DNA of 64,000 nucleotides from Microbacterium sufflavum (GCF_023091155.1 NZ_JAHWXK010000001.1:1240001-1304000); one strand, 5' to 3'; numbered from the stretch's first letter, positions 25,247 through 34,884 are shown. Notes: generated from the letters alone by a model not told the origin. Numbers and translations are program-made.

Positions 25247-26782
25247 ATGTCGCGTCGTCGCGTCCTTCTCGGCGGAGCAGCGCTGCTCACCGCCGCGCTG
25301 ATCACCGCTGGCTGCAGCACCTCATCCACCCCCGACGGCTCCGCCCAGGACGGCGGCACGCTCACCGTGGCCGCGGCCCAGGGCATCCCGCAGCTCAACC
25401 CGGCCATCCGCACCTTCGCGTGGGAGGAGGTGCTGTTCCCGCTGCTCTGGAACGGCCTCACCACCACCGACGAGTCCGGCGAGATCGTCGGCGACCTCGC
25501 CGAGAGCTGGGAGACCTCGGACGACCAGAAGACGTGGACGTTCACGCTCCGCGACGGCGTCACGTTCTCCAACGGCGACCCGTTCACCGCGGAAGACGCC
25601 GTGGCCTCGTTCGAGTACTACCTCGACCCCGAGACCGCCACGCAGGAGAAGAACAAGATCGACATGGTGACCGACGTCACCGCCCCCGACGACAAGACCG
25701 TCGTCATCACGCTCTCCGAGCCGATCGCCACGTTCGACGCCGGCATCGTGTGGGTCAAGATGCTCGACGTCGACGCGCTCGACACCATCGACAAGGAGCC
25801 CATCGGCACCGGTCCCTACATCGTCGACGCCTTCACACCCGACGACAGCCTCACACTCGTGCCCAACCCCGAGTACTTCGGCGACGCCTCCGCGCTCGAC
25901 GAGATCAGGATCGTGAAGGCCGCCGAGTCCACGGCTGCCGTGACCGGACTGCGCTCGGGCGACATCGACGTGCTGTGGTCGGTGCCGCAGGGCGACGTCG
26001 AGGGCCTGGAGGCCGGCGGCGACATCGCGCTCGTGAAGCCGGAGAACCCGAGCCAGTGGCCGTCGTGGGAGGTCGACACCACCTCCCCGCCGTTCAACGA
26101 CGTGCGTGCGCGGCAGGCCCTCGCATACGCGATCGACCGCGAGGCGATCCTCGACGCCGCGTACTACGGCCAGGGCACGGTCTCCCCGACCAACAACGCC
26201 CTCGGCGAGGTGAACCCCTGGTACGGCGGCGACCTGACCGACTACTCCTACGACCTCGACAAGGCCAAGGAGCTGTTCGCCGAGGCCGGCGTGACCGAGG
26301 GCAGCACCCTCACCTGGTGGGGCGTCGCCGGACAGTACCCGGAGTGGAACACCAGCGGCGAGATCCTGCAGGCCAGCCTCAAGGAGATCGGCATCACCCT
26401 GAAGATCGACAACAACGACGTCGGCACCTGGGTCGACTCGTTCTACCCGGCGGGCAAGAGCTTCCCCGGCTACATCGTGCCGAACTTCCAGTCCACGCCG
26501 CCCGAGCCCGCCTACTCGCTGAATTTCTATCTGGAGGGCCGCTGCGAGTGCAACTGGGTCGACCCGGAGTTCCAGTCGGCCTTCGCCGCCGCCGTCGCCG
26601 AGCCCGACCAGGCCGCGCGTGCCGAGAAGTGGGGCACCGTGCAGACGATCATCAACCAGCAGGTGCCGCTGATCGTGCCGCTGCAGTCCACCGTGGTCAC
26701 CGCGACCAGCACGAAGGTCGACGGCGTGTGGGTCGAGGGCGGCGGGCAGCTGCACCTCGAGAACGCGCAGCTGAAGGGCTGA
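25247..26782 (+). CDS. ABC transporter substrate-binding lipoprotein (family 5, Dpp/Opp type)
   Basis: A 511-residue lipoprotein. The signal has SRRRVLLGG and the lipobox LITAGC, so it may be exported by Sec or Tat and anchored at Cys 23. Family 5 motifs include WTFTLRDGVTFSNGDPFTAEDAV and ARQALAYAIDREAIL. It is the receptor for the importer encoded by the next three genes. Family 5 proteins bind oligopeptides, but also oligosaccharides, opines and oligogalacturonides. With the cluster's acid-sugar enzymes, a sugar ligand is more likely. ATG 25247 has GGAGG six bases upstream. Confidence 0.9.
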   Translation: MSRRRVLLGGAALLTAALITAGCSTSSTPDGSAQDGGTLTVAAAQGIPQLNPAIRTFAWEEVLFPLLWNGLTTTDESGEIVGDLAESWETSDDQKTWTFTLRDGVTFSNGDPFTAEDAVASFEYYLDPETATQEKNKIDMVTDVTAPDDKTVVITLSEPIATFDAGIVWVKMLDVDALDTIDKEPIGTGPYIVDAFTPDDSLTLVPNPEYFGDASALDEIRIVKAAESTAAVTGLRSGDIDVLWSVPQGDVEGLEAGGDIALVKPENPSQWPSWEVDTTSPPFNDVRARQALAYAIDREAILDAAYYGQGTVSPTNNALGEVNPWYGGDLTDYSYDLDKAKELFAEAGVTEGSTLTWWGVAGQYPEWNTSGEILQASLKEIGITLKIDNNDVGTWVDSFYPAGKSFPGYIVPNFQSTPPEPAYSLNFYLEGRCECNWVDPEFQSAFAAAVAEPDQAARAEKWGTVQTIINQQVPLIVPLQSTVVTATSTKVDGVWVEGGGQLHLENAQLKG

Positions 26783-26783
26783 C

Positions 26784-27746
26784 GTGCTCCTCTCCGTCCT
26801 GCGGCGGGTGGCGATCAGCATCGCGATGCTGATCGCCACCTCGCTCCTCGTGTTCGTGGTGCTCCGGCTGCTGCCGGGCGACCCCGTGATCACCCGTCTC
26901 GGCTCGACGCCGGGCGTGGACGCCGAGATGCTCCAGCGTCTGCGCGAGGAGGCCGGGCTCGACGCCCCGGTCATCGAGCAGTACCTGCGCTGGATCGGCG
27001 GCGTCGTCACGGGCGACTTCGGACAGTCGTACTTCAACCAGTTCTCGGTGACCGAGCTCATCGCGCAGCGCCTGCCCGCCACGCTCGAGCTCACGCTGAT
27101 CGGCATCCTGCTGGCCGTGCTCATCGCGACCCCGGCCGCCGTGATCGCCTCGCTGCGCCCGCTCGGCGTGGTCGACCGCGTGCTCACGGCCATCTCCACC
27201 GCGGGCATGGCGCTGCCGCAGTTCCTCATCGGCATCGTGCTGATCGTGGTGTTCGCCGTGCAGCTGAAGTGGCTGCCCGCCCGCGGCTACACGCCGTTCG
27301 CGGACGACCCGGCCGACAACCTCGTGCGCATGATCCTGCCCGCCCTCACCCTCGCCTTCGCCGCCGCGCCGCTGCTGATGCGGTTCCTGCGGGCGTCGAT
27401 GGTCGAGGTGCTCGACGCCCCCTACATCCGCACCGCCCGCGGCAAGGGGCAGTCGGCGAGCGGGGTGGTCCTCGGGCACGCGCTGCGCAACGCCCTGATC
27501 CCGGGGCTCACCATGCTCGGCCTCATCGTCGGATACACGCTCGGCGGTGTCGTGATCGTGGAGTACGTGTTCGGTGTTCCCGGGCTCGGCTCGCTGGCGA
27601 TCGACGCCGTGTTCAAGCGCGACTACGCGGTGCTGCAGTCGGTGGTGCTGCTGATCTCCGCCATGTTCATCCTCACGACGCTGGTGGTCGACCTGCTCTA
27701 CGGCGTGCTCGACCCGCGTCTTCGTGCAAGGAGCAGCCGTGGCTGA
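26784..27746 (+). CDS. ABC transporter permease (DppB type)
   Basis: A 320-residue permease with a hydrophobic first helix. It continues with LLPGDPVI, a periplasmic segment ending GDFGQSYF, and the cytoplasmic APYIRTARGKGQSASGVVLGHALRNA, which is the DppB coupling loop. It starts with GTG one base after the preceding stop codon, so it must be translated by coupling. Forms the channel together with the DppC-type subunit. Confidence 0.92.
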   Translation: MLLSVLRRVAISIAMLIATSLLVFVVLRLLPGDPVITRLGSTPGVDAEMLQRLREEAGLDAPVIEQYLRWIGGVVTGDFGQSYFNQFSVTELIAQRLPATLELTLIGILLAVLIATPAAVIASLRPLGVVDRVLTAISTAGMALPQFLIGIVLIVVFAVQLKWLPARGYTPFADDPADNLVRMILPALTLAFAAAPLLMRFLRASMVEVLDAPYIRTARGKGQSASGVVLGHALRNALIPGLTMLGLIVGYTLGGVVIVEYVFGVPGLGSLAIDAVFKRDYAVLQSVVLLISAMFILTTLVVDLLYGVLDPRLRARSSRG

Positions 27747-28587
27747 CACCCTCACCCTCGCCCTGCGCTCGACCCGTCCGCGCCGCCGGCTCGCCGTCGC
27801 CTCGTGGATCCCCCTCGCGCTGCTCGCCCTGATCGTGCTGGCCTGCGTGCTCGCGCCCGTCATCGCGCCGTTCGACCCCGCGGCCCAGTCGCCCGACCGC
27901 TTCGCCGCGCCCTCGGCCGTGCACCTGTTCGGCACCGACGAGCTCGGCCGCGACCTGTTCAGCCGCGTGCTGTACGGCGGACAGCTCACCGTGTTCATCG
28001 CCGCCGGTGCCACGCTCGTGGCGATGGTGCTCGGCATCGCCTGGGGCATGGCCGCCGCGTTTGCCCGCGGCTGGGCCGACGAGCTGCTCATGCGCCTGGC
28101 CGACACCGTGATGGCGATCCCGCAGATCCTGTTCGCGCTGGTGTTCATCTCGGCGTTCGGCGCCGACCCCGTGAAGCTCGCCGTCATCATCGGCATCCTG
28201 CTCACCCCCACGACCGCGCGGCTGGTGCGGTCGTCGGTGCTGAGCGAGCTGCAGGAGGACTACTTCACCGCGGCCGTGGCCTTCGGCTCGAAGCGCAGCC
28301 GCCTGCTGTTCGCGGAGGTGCTGCCCAACGCCAAGGGACCGATCGTGGTGCAGGCCGCGATCAACGCCGCGAACGCGATCCTGCTGGAGGCGTCGATGAG
28401 CTTCGTCGGGCTCGGCATCGCGCCGCCCGAGGCCACCTGGGGCACCCTCGTGCAGCAGGGCTACCAGAAGATGTACCAGTCGATCGGGTACGTGCTGTTC
28501 CCCGCGCTGTTCATCTTCGTGACCATCTGGCTGCTCAACGTGCTCGCCGACCAGTTCGGCGGCGACCGGAAGGGGAAGGGCCGATGA
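27739..28587 (+). CDS. ABC transporter permease (DppC type)
   Basis: A 282-residue permease. A LFGTDELGRDLFSRVLYGG motif after the first helix and the coupling loop YFTAAVAFGSKRSRLLFAEVLPN are typical of DppC. GTG 27739 overlaps the end of the previous gene by eight bases and has AAGGAG six bases upstream; this fixes the start. The stop overlaps the ATPase start codon. Confidence 0.92.
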   Translation: MADTLTLALRSTRPRRRLAVASWIPLALLALIVLACVLAPVIAPFDPAAQSPDRFAAPSAVHLFGTDELGRDLFSRVLYGGQLTVFIAAGATLVAMVLGIAWGMAAAFARGWADELLMRLADTVMAIPQILFALVFISAFGADPVKLAVIIGILLTPTTARLVRSSVLSELQEDYFTAAVAFGSKRSRLLFAEVLPNAKGPIVVQAAINAANAILLEASMSFVGLGIAPPEATWGTLVQQGYQKMYQSIGYVLFPALFIFVTIWLLNVLADQFGGDRKGKGR

Positions 28588-30407
28588 CCGACGCCGCTCC
28601 CGTCCTGCGGGTGCAGGACCTCACCGTCTCCTACGGCGACGTGACGCCCGTGAAGGGCATCAGCTTCGCGGTGCGCCCCGGCGAGCGGATCGGCCTGGTC
28701 GGCGAGTCCGGCTCCGGCAAGTCGCTCACCGCGCTGTCGATCATGCGCCTCAACGACGGCGCGAAGCTCGGCGGCAGCATCCGGCTGCGCGACCGCGAGC
28801 TGCTGACTCTCCGCACGCGCGAGATGACGAAGGTGCGCGGCGGCGAGATCGCGATGGTCTACCAGGACCCGATGTCATCGCTGAACCCGGTGCGCACCAT
28901 CGGGCACCAGCTCGTCGAGGCGATCCGGCTGCACGAGCGGGTGTCGCGGCAGGCCGCGCGTGCCAGGGCCGTCGAGCTGCTGACCGAGGTCGGCGTGCCG
29001 CTGCCCGAGGAGCGCCTGAGCCAGTACCCGCACGAGTTCTCCGGCGGCATGCGGCAGCGCGTCATGATCGCGATGGCCATGTCGTCGCGGCCCGCGGTGC
29101 TGATCGCCGACGAGCCCACCACCGCCCTCGACGTGACCACGCAGTCGCGCATCATCGACCTGCTCGACCGTCTCGCGGAGGACCACGGCACCGCGGTCGT
29201 GCTCATCACGCACGACCTCGGCGTCGCGGCCGGCTTCTGCGAGCGGATCCACGTGATGCGGCACGGGCGCGTGGTCGAGGAGGGCCCCGTCGACCGGATC
29301 TACGCCGCGCCCGAGCACCCGTACACGCAGGCGCTGCTGGGGGCCGTGGTCGACCTCACGGTGGACGTGCACCAGCCCATCCCGACTGTGGACGCCCTTC
29401 ACCTCGCACCGCCCACCCCGGAACCGCACGGTGCGGGGCCATCCCACCCCCGGTCCGTGAGCGAGGGGGGCTTCGACGAGACGAAGGGCGCCGCCGACAC
29501 GATCAGCGCGGTCGACCGGGCCAGGGAGTCGGGCGACGTGCTGGTCGACGTGCAGGGCGTGACGAAGGTGTTCACGCTGGGCTCCGGACGCCGCGTGACC
29601 GCGGTCGACGACGTGTCGTTCCAGATCCGCCGCGGTGAGACCGTGGGGCTCGTCGGCGAGTCGGGGTCGGGCAAGTCGACCGTGTCGAAGGCGGTGCTCG
29701 CGCTCGGCGGCATCGACGGCGGTGCGGTGGTGTTCGACGGGCAGCGTCCGCACGACCTGCGCGGCGAGGAGCTGCGCAGGCTGCGCCGCCGCATGCAGAT
29801 GGTGTTCCAGGACCCGTTCTCGGCGCTCAACCGCCGGCAGACCGTGGCGCAGATCATCGAGGCGCCGCTGCTCGCCCACGGCATCGGCACCCGGGCGACC
29901 AGGGCCGAGAAGGTGCGCGAGGCGATGCACCGGGTGCGGCTGGACGAGGAGTTCGCGCACCGGCTCCCGCGCTCGATGTCGGGCGGCCAGTGCCAGCGGG
30001 TGTCGATCGCGCGGTCGCTCGTGCTGGAGCCGGAGTTCCTGGTGCTGGACGAGTCGGTGTCGGCGCTCGACGTGTCGATCCAGGCGCAGGTGCTGAACCT
30101 GTTGCGCGACCTGCAGACCGAGCTCGGCCTGACGTACCTCTTCATCAGCCACGACCTCGCCGTGATCCGGTACATGTCGTCGACCGTGGCCGTGATGCAG
30201 CACGGGCGGATCGTGGAGGTCGGCGCGCGCGACGCCCTGTTCGCGAACCCGCAGCACGAGTACACGCGCAGCCTCATGGCCGCGATCCCGGTGGCCGATC
30301 CGGTGCTCGAGCGGCGCCGGCGGGCCGAGGCCGCAGCGCTCTGGCAGGCGCAGGGGGCGGTCACCGCGGTCGTCCCGGCGCCCACCGCCGCGGGAGCGCG
30401 CGGATGA
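28584..30407 (+). CDS. Fused double ATPase of the Dpp-like importer (DppD-DppF)
   Basis: A 607-residue protein with two complete ABC ATPase halves. The first has Walker A GESGSGKS (about 40-47), signature FSGGMRQ (152-158), Walker B IADEP, and the DppD-type tail with EHPYTQALL. The second has GESGSGKS (358-365), signature MSGGQCQ and Walker B VLDES, where Ser replaces the usual Pro after Glu. A Pro-rich linker of about 60 residues joins them. One chain thus replaces the usual two, a common actinobacterial arrangement. It energises import by the two permeases. Confidence 0.92.
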   Translation: MTDAAPVLRVQDLTVSYGDVTPVKGISFAVRPGERIGLVGESGSGKSLTALSIMRLNDGAKLGGSIRLRDRELLTLRTREMTKVRGGEIAMVYQDPMSSLNPVRTIGHQLVEAIRLHERVSRQAARARAVELLTEVGVPLPEERLSQYPHEFSGGMRQRVMIAMAMSSRPAVLIADEPTTALDVTTQSRIIDLLDRLAEDHGTAVVLITHDLGVAAGFCERIHVMRHGRVVEEGPVDRIYAAPEHPYTQALLGAVVDLTVDVHQPIPTVDALHLAPPTPEPHGAGPSHPRSVSEGGFDETKGAADTISAVDRARESGDVLVDVQGVTKVFTLGSGRRVTAVDDVSFQIRRGETVGLVGESGSGKSTVSKAVLALGGIDGGAVVFDGQRPHDLRGEELRRLRRRMQMVFQDPFSALNRRQTVAQIIEAPLLAHGIGTRATRAEKVREAMHRVRLDEEFAHRLPRSMSGGQCQRVSIARSLVLEPEFLVLDESVSALDVSIQAQVLNLLRDLQTELGLTYLFISHDLAVIRYMSSTVAVMQHGRIVEVGARDALFANPQHEYTRSLMAAIPVADPVLERRRRAEAAALWQAQGAVTAVVPAPTAAGARG

Positions 30408-30458
30408 CACCGACGGGACACCACGTCCCGACCCGCCGTCGATAACGAAGGAGTCGTC

Positions 30459-32645
30459 ATGTCCGACACCACCACCGGCACCGAACATGGTGTGCGCTCG
30501 ACGGGGCGTCGCGCCCTGATGACCGGGCTCGGCGCCGTCGCGCTCGGTGCGGCCGGGTCCGTCGTCGGCGCGTCGTCCGCGCAGGCGGCCCCCGTCGCGG
30601 CGGGCTCGAAAGACGTCACGAGGGCGGAGACCGTCGCCGACCTGGCCGGGCTGCGGGCGCGCGAGGGCGAGCTGGCGATCGTCGCCGGGTATCACGCGCC
30701 CGGCGACGCCGGCCTGCTCGTGTACGTGGGGGCCGGTGAGGCCGACACCGCGGTCAACGGCGGCACGGTCGTCGCCGGCAAGCGCCACACGAAGTGGGTG
30801 CTGCTCCACGACGGCACGGTCGACTTCCGGGTCTTCGGCATCACCGGACCCGAGACGGCGGCCGACGACGCGCTCGACGCGCTGGTGAACGACCCCGCCG
30901 TCCGGCGCATCGAGGCCCAGACCGACCTGCTGTTCCAGCGGCGGCACGTCTTCACCCGCTCGCACATCGAGATCGACTTCGGCGGGCACCTGGTCACCAC
31001 GGAGGGGATCGAGCCGAACACCGCCGACAACCCGTTCGGCGCGGTCATGTTCTTCACCGGGGCGGCGGCAGACGTGGTCGTCGAGCACCGGCTGACCGAG
31101 CCGTGGGCGGAGCTGACCGACGCGGTCGCGGTGCCCGACGCCACCCCGTTCGCCGTCGACACCTGGTGGGCGGTGCAGTGCGACGAGGTCGCCGGTGGCG
31201 GGCGGGACGAGCGCGAGCTGCAGCGGTTCGTGCAGGTGACGCAGCAGCTCGACGCCACGCACATCCGCGTCGACTACCTCAACGGGTGGCCGCTCGACAC
31301 CGGTCGCCGGCTCACCTGGCGCCGGATGGAGCCGGTCGTCGGGGTGCGCATCGCGAACATGCGGTTCCTCGGCGCCGGACCGTTCGACGGACCCACCGAC
31401 GGGTCCTTCCCCGATCCGCGCGAGCGCACAGGGTCGCACCCGATCGCCTTCGAGTACGCCGTCCACTGCGACGTCGCCGACGTGCACGCCAGCCGCACCT
31501 GGTGGCCCGTGATCATGCGGCGGTGGAACACCCACTTCACCACCGAGCGCTGCTCGGTCGAGAACCCGCCCACCGTGTTCTACGGCGGCGCGGGGTACCT
31601 CACGCAGCAGATCTACAGCCTCTACGGGCGGGTCGCCGACTGCACGTCGTCGAACGCGCGACACCTGAACGACCTCACCGCGAGCGCGTACTGCATCGTC
31701 GAGAACTGTCACGGCGACGGCGACGACCAGGGCGGCAACCCGTTCACGACGCACGGCCAGTACGAGCACGACCTCACCTTCATCGGCAACTCCGGGCTGA
31801 TGGACATCGCCAACTCCGGGGCGCAGTGGGGCACGGCCGCCAAGCGCATCACGGTGCGCGACCACGTGTGCTCGTGGTTCGTCGCGGGCACGAAGATCAG
31901 CGACCTGACGCTCGAGAACGTGCGGGTGATCGGCCGCTCCACCTTCGACCCGCAGGCGACCATGACCATCAATGCCGACGGGGCCCAGGTGCGCGGCTGC
32001 ACCGCCGGGCTGCTGGCGATCGGGCAGCGGTCGGCGCGGTCCTCGCGGCCGACGACCATCGAGGACTCCACGTTCGCGCTGCCGAAGGACCAGGTGCTCG
32101 TGCAGACGCCCGTCACGGTCCCGGTCAGCTTCGTGCGCTGCACCATCGGCGGCATCGACGGGACCAAGGCCCGTGGTTCGGGACCGGTCGAGTTCGTCGA
32201 CTGCCGGCTGAGCGGCCCGGCCTCCGGCGCGCCGTTCGAGCTCGGCGCGTCGCGGGTCACGATCCGCGGCGGCACCGTGCGCGACGTGCTGCTGTCGGCG
32301 ACCGCCGTACGCGACCAGCTCATCGCCGTGGAGGGCGTGGAGCTCGGCACCGAGCGGGCCGACGTCGCCCTGCTGTCGCGGGCGGCCGGCGACGGCGTCG
32401 TCACCTGGCGTCTGAGCGGGGTGACCTCGACGGTCGCGAACGGTGCGGCGCACGCCGACATCGGCGCGGGCGTGAACCACGCGCGCATCACCGGCTCCCA
32501 GTTCGTCGGGGGACGGTTGCGGCTGGCCGACGGGTTCGCGGAGCCGTCCACGCTGCTCTACAGCGACTCCGTGGAGCGCGGGGTCGAGACGACGGTGCCC
32601 GAGGCCGGGGACCGGGTGCTGATCGCCGACGTGCTGAGCGTGTGA
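30459..32645 (+). CDS. Tat-exported right-handed beta-helix protein, second paralogue
   Basis: A 728-residue secreted protein. The signal has twin arginines (STGRRALMTGLGAVALG, then AQAAP). YHAPGDAGLLVY matches the APGDGG motif of its paralogue at 17761-19908. Shared stretches include VDFRVFGI, NSGLM, AAKRITVR and VCSWFVA, and the core NCHGDGDDQG. It follows the double ATPase by 51 bases, in which a small stem (GGGAC/GTCCC at 30415-30429) is followed by AAGGAG. It is probably in the operator C transcription unit. It likely acts outside the cell on the polymer that yields the imported solute; the enzyme type is unknown. Confidence 0.8.
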   Translation: MSDTTTGTEHGVRSTGRRALMTGLGAVALGAAGSVVGASSAQAAPVAAGSKDVTRAETVADLAGLRAREGELAIVAGYHAPGDAGLLVYVGAGEADTAVNGGTVVAGKRHTKWVLLHDGTVDFRVFGITGPETAADDALDALVNDPAVRRIEAQTDLLFQRRHVFTRSHIEIDFGGHLVTTEGIEPNTADNPFGAVMFFTGAAADVVVEHRLTEPWAELTDAVAVPDATPFAVDTWWAVQCDEVAGGGRDERELQRFVQVTQQLDATHIRVDYLNGWPLDTGRRLTWRRMEPVVGVRIANMRFLGAGPFDGPTDGSFPDPRERTGSHPIAFEYAVHCDVADVHASRTWWPVIMRRWNTHFTTERCSVENPPTVFYGGAGYLTQQIYSLYGRVADCTSSNARHLNDLTASAYCIVENCHGDGDDQGGNPFTTHGQYEHDLTFIGNSGLMDIANSGAQWGTAAKRITVRDHVCSWFVAGTKISDLTLENVRVIGRSTFDPQATMTINADGAQVRGCTAGLLAIGQRSARSSRPTTIEDSTFALPKDQVLVQTPVTVPVSFVRCTIGGIDGTKARGSGPVEFVDCRLSGPASGAPFELGASRVTIRGGTVRDVLLSATAVRDQLIAVEGVELGTERADVALLSRAAGDGVVTWRLSGVTSTVANGAAHADIGAGVNHARITGSQFVGGRLRLADGFAEPSTLLYSDSVERGVETTVPEAGDRVLIADVLSV

Positions 32646-32680
32646 GCGACGGCCATGATGGACGACAGGGAGGACCTGGA

Positions 32681-34072
32681 GTGAACGACACGGCAGCTGC
32701 CACGCGCCTCGGCGACCGCATCCGCGTTCCGCGCACGCGCGCCCGCATCGGTGTGGCCCGGCGCGACATCACGCCCCCGGTGGGCATCCGCGCCAAGAAC
32801 TGGGGTCCCGCCGACTGGGAGCGCTCCGAGGGGGCGCATCGCCCGTTCGAGCTGACCGCGCTCGCGGTGATCGGGGCCGACGAGCGCCCCCGCGTGCTGC
32901 TCGCGGTCGATGGCACCTGGTGGCGCCGGGTCGCCGACGAGCAGGGGGTGCGCGGCGCGATCCTTGACGGTCTCGGCCTGGAACCCGACCAGCTCATGCT
33001 GTCGCTGTCGCACACGCACGCCGGCGCGGTGCTGTGCGCCGCCGACGCGCACCTGCCAGGGGGCGAGCTCATCCCCGGCTACCTGGAGGCGCTGTCCGCC
33101 GCCGGGGTCGCGGCCGGACGGGAAGCGCTCGACGGCGCCCGCCCCGGACTGATCGAGTGGACCACGGGCACCTGCACCCTCGCCGCGGAACGGGAGCTCG
33201 ACCTCGACGGACGGGCGCTCGTGGGCTACAACCCGCAGGGCACCGCCGACGACACCGTGACCATCGGTCGCATCAGCGTCGACGGCCGGGTGCGGGCGAC
33301 CCTGGTGAACTACGCCTGCCACCCGACCACGCTCGCCTGGCAGAGCCGCGAGGTGTCGCCGGACTACGTCGGGGCGATGCGCGAGATCGTCGAGACCGCG
33401 ACCGGTGAGCCGTGCCTGTTCGTGCAGGGGGCATCGGGCGAGCTGGCCCCGCGCGAGCAGTACACGGGAGACGTGACCGTGGCCGACCGGCACGGACGCT
33501 CGCTCGGACACGCGGTCCTCGCCGCGCTCGACGCCCTGCCGCTGCCCGGTGAGGAGCTGACGCTGGACGGTGTGGTCGAGTCGGGGGCGCCGCTCGCGAT
33601 CTGGGCGGGGCGGCCGGTCGACGGCGGAGACGGGGCGCGCGGGGTCGTGGCGGCCGTCGAGCTCCCCCTGCGCGACCTGCCGACGCTCGACCAGCTGGCG
33701 GAGGAGTGGAAGGACATCGACCCCCGCTCCCGCGACGAGCGTCTGGGCCGGGCGCGGAACCTGCGCGACGGCTACATCGACGGGCCCACCGTGCAGCACC
33801 CGGTGTGGGCGTGGCGCTGGGGCGACGCGGTGATCGTGGGGCATCCCGGCGAGGCGTACTCCCGGTTGCAGACGACGCTGCGGGCACGGTTCCCCGCGAC
33901 CCCCATCGTGGTGATGAACCTGACGAACGGCCCGGGCTTCGTCTACCTCCCGACGCGCGAGGCCTACGACCGCGGCGCCTACCAGGCCTGGCAGACCCCC
34001 CTGGCCGCCGGGGCCCTGGAGCTGCTCGAGGCGCACGCGGTGACCCTCGTCGCGAGCCTGCTCGACGACTGA
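32681..34072 (+). CDS. Neutral/alkaline non-lysosomal ceramidase-fold protein
   Basis: A 463-residue protein that opens with RIGVARRDITPPVG, the hallmark of the ceramidase-type N-terminal domain (PF04734). LSLSHTHAGAV gives the zinc-binding His pair, and LVNYACHPTTL and FVQGASGELAP follow. No signal peptide is visible. GTG 32681 has GGGAGG six bases upstream and lies 35 bases after the beta-helix gene. In bacteria, many proteins of this fold sit in carbohydrate loci and have no proven ceramidase activity. Here a deacylase or hydrolase acting on the sugar substrate is more plausible than lipid turnover. Confidence 0.8.
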   Translation: MNDTAAATRLGDRIRVPRTRARIGVARRDITPPVGIRAKNWGPADWERSEGAHRPFELTALAVIGADERPRVLLAVDGTWWRRVADEQGVRGAILDGLGLEPDQLMLSLSHTHAGAVLCAADAHLPGGELIPGYLEALSAAGVAAGREALDGARPGLIEWTTGTCTLAAERELDLDGRALVGYNPQGTADDTVTIGRISVDGRVRATLVNYACHPTTLAWQSREVSPDYVGAMREIVETATGEPCLFVQGASGELAPREQYTGDVTVADRHGRSLGHAVLAALDALPLPGEELTLDGVVESGAPLAIWAGRPVDGGDGARGVVAAVELPLRDLPTLDQLAEEWKDIDPRSRDERLGRARNLRDGYIDGPTVQHPVWAWRWGDAVIVGHPGEAYSRLQTTLRARFPATPIVVMNLTNGPGFVYLPTREAYDRGAYQAWQTPLAAGALELLEAHAVTLVASLLDD

Positions 34073-34088
34073 CCTGCGGCCGCTACAC

Positions 34089-34100
34089 TTGCTATAGCAA
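34089..34100. promoter_or_regulatory. Predicted GntR operator D
   Basis: TTGCTATAGCAA is a perfect 12-base palindrome. It overlaps the last base of a -10-like TACACT (34084-34089) and ends 22 bases before the SDR start codon. A promoter and operator so placed make a separate transcription unit of the next three genes, even though the gap to the preceding gene is only 50 bases. Confidence 0.7.
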
Positions 34101-34122
34101 ATCCCCGTCGTAGAGGAGAGAC

Positions 34123-34884
34123 ATGACCGCGCAGCGCCCCGTCGCCATCGTCACCGGAGGCTCCGCCGGCATCGGCTGGGAGATCGGACAGCGGCTCTCC
34201 GCCGACGGGTACCGCGTGGTGGCGACCGACCGCGTGCCCGGCCTCACCGCGGGCGACAACCCCGCCGGCATCCTGTGGCGCGAGCTCGACGTGACCGATC
34301 ACGCCGCGGTCGACCGGGTGTTCGGCGAGATCGAGGCCGAGCTCGGGCCCATCGAGGTTCTCGTGAACAACGCGGGCATCCAGCGGCACCGCGGCATCGA
34401 AGACCTCACGTGGGACGAGTGGTCGGCCGTGGTCGACGTGAATCTGCACGGGGTGTTCTCCGCCCTCCAGGCCGCCGGGCGCCGCATGCTCGACCGCGGC
34501 GAGGGGCGCATCGTCAACATCTCGTCCATCTCCTCGCGCGGTTCCGCGGGCCGGGCGCCCTACGCCACGACCAAGGCCGCGGTGATCGGGCTCACCTCCA
34601 CCGCCGGGGCCGAGTGGGCGGCGCGGGGCGTGCGCGTGAACGCGGTCGCCCCGGGCTACGTCGACACGGGCGTCTTCCGGCAGGGGGTCGAGCAGGGCAC
34701 GCTGAGCCTCGACACGATCCTGTCGCGCATCCCCGCGAAGCGCCTGGCCGACGCGAGCGAGATCGCCGCGGCGGTCAGCTTCCTCGTCTCCGACCAGTCG
34801 CGCTACATGAACGGCCAGACGCTGTACGTCGACGGCGGGTTCATGGTGGACTACGGCGTGCCCCTCGCGAAGAAGCCCGAATGA
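34123..34884 (+). CDS. SDR-family oxidoreductase
   Basis: A 253-residue classical short-chain dehydrogenase. It has the TGGSAGIG cofactor loop, VLVNNAGIQ, catalytic Ser in NISSISSRG, Tyr-Lys in YATTKAA, and the typical C-terminal NGQTLYVDGGF. GGAGAG lies before ATG 34123. First gene of the operator D operon, overlapping the dehydratase by ATGA. By context it could oxidise the sugar or a deoxy-keto acid. Confidence 0.9.
   Translation: MTAQRPVAIVTGGSAGIGWEIGQRLSADGYRVVATDRVPGLTAGDNPAGILWRELDVTDHAAVDRVFGEIEAELGPIEVLVNNAGIQRHRGIEDLTWDEWSAVVDVNLHGVFSALQAAGRRMLDRGEGRIVNISSISSRGSAGRAPYATTKAAVIGLTSTAGAEWAARGVRVNAVAPGYVDTGVFRQGVEQGTLSLDTILSRIPAKRLADASEIAAAVSFLVSDQSRYMNGQTLYVDGGFMVDYGVPLAKKPE

Noticed and set aside
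28875..32480. A 1,200-codon open frame on the minus strand opposite the ATPase and beta-helix genes
   Set aside because: Its translation has low complexity, rich in Arg, Gly, His and Val, with no domains. It is the antisense shadow of genes with high third-position GC.
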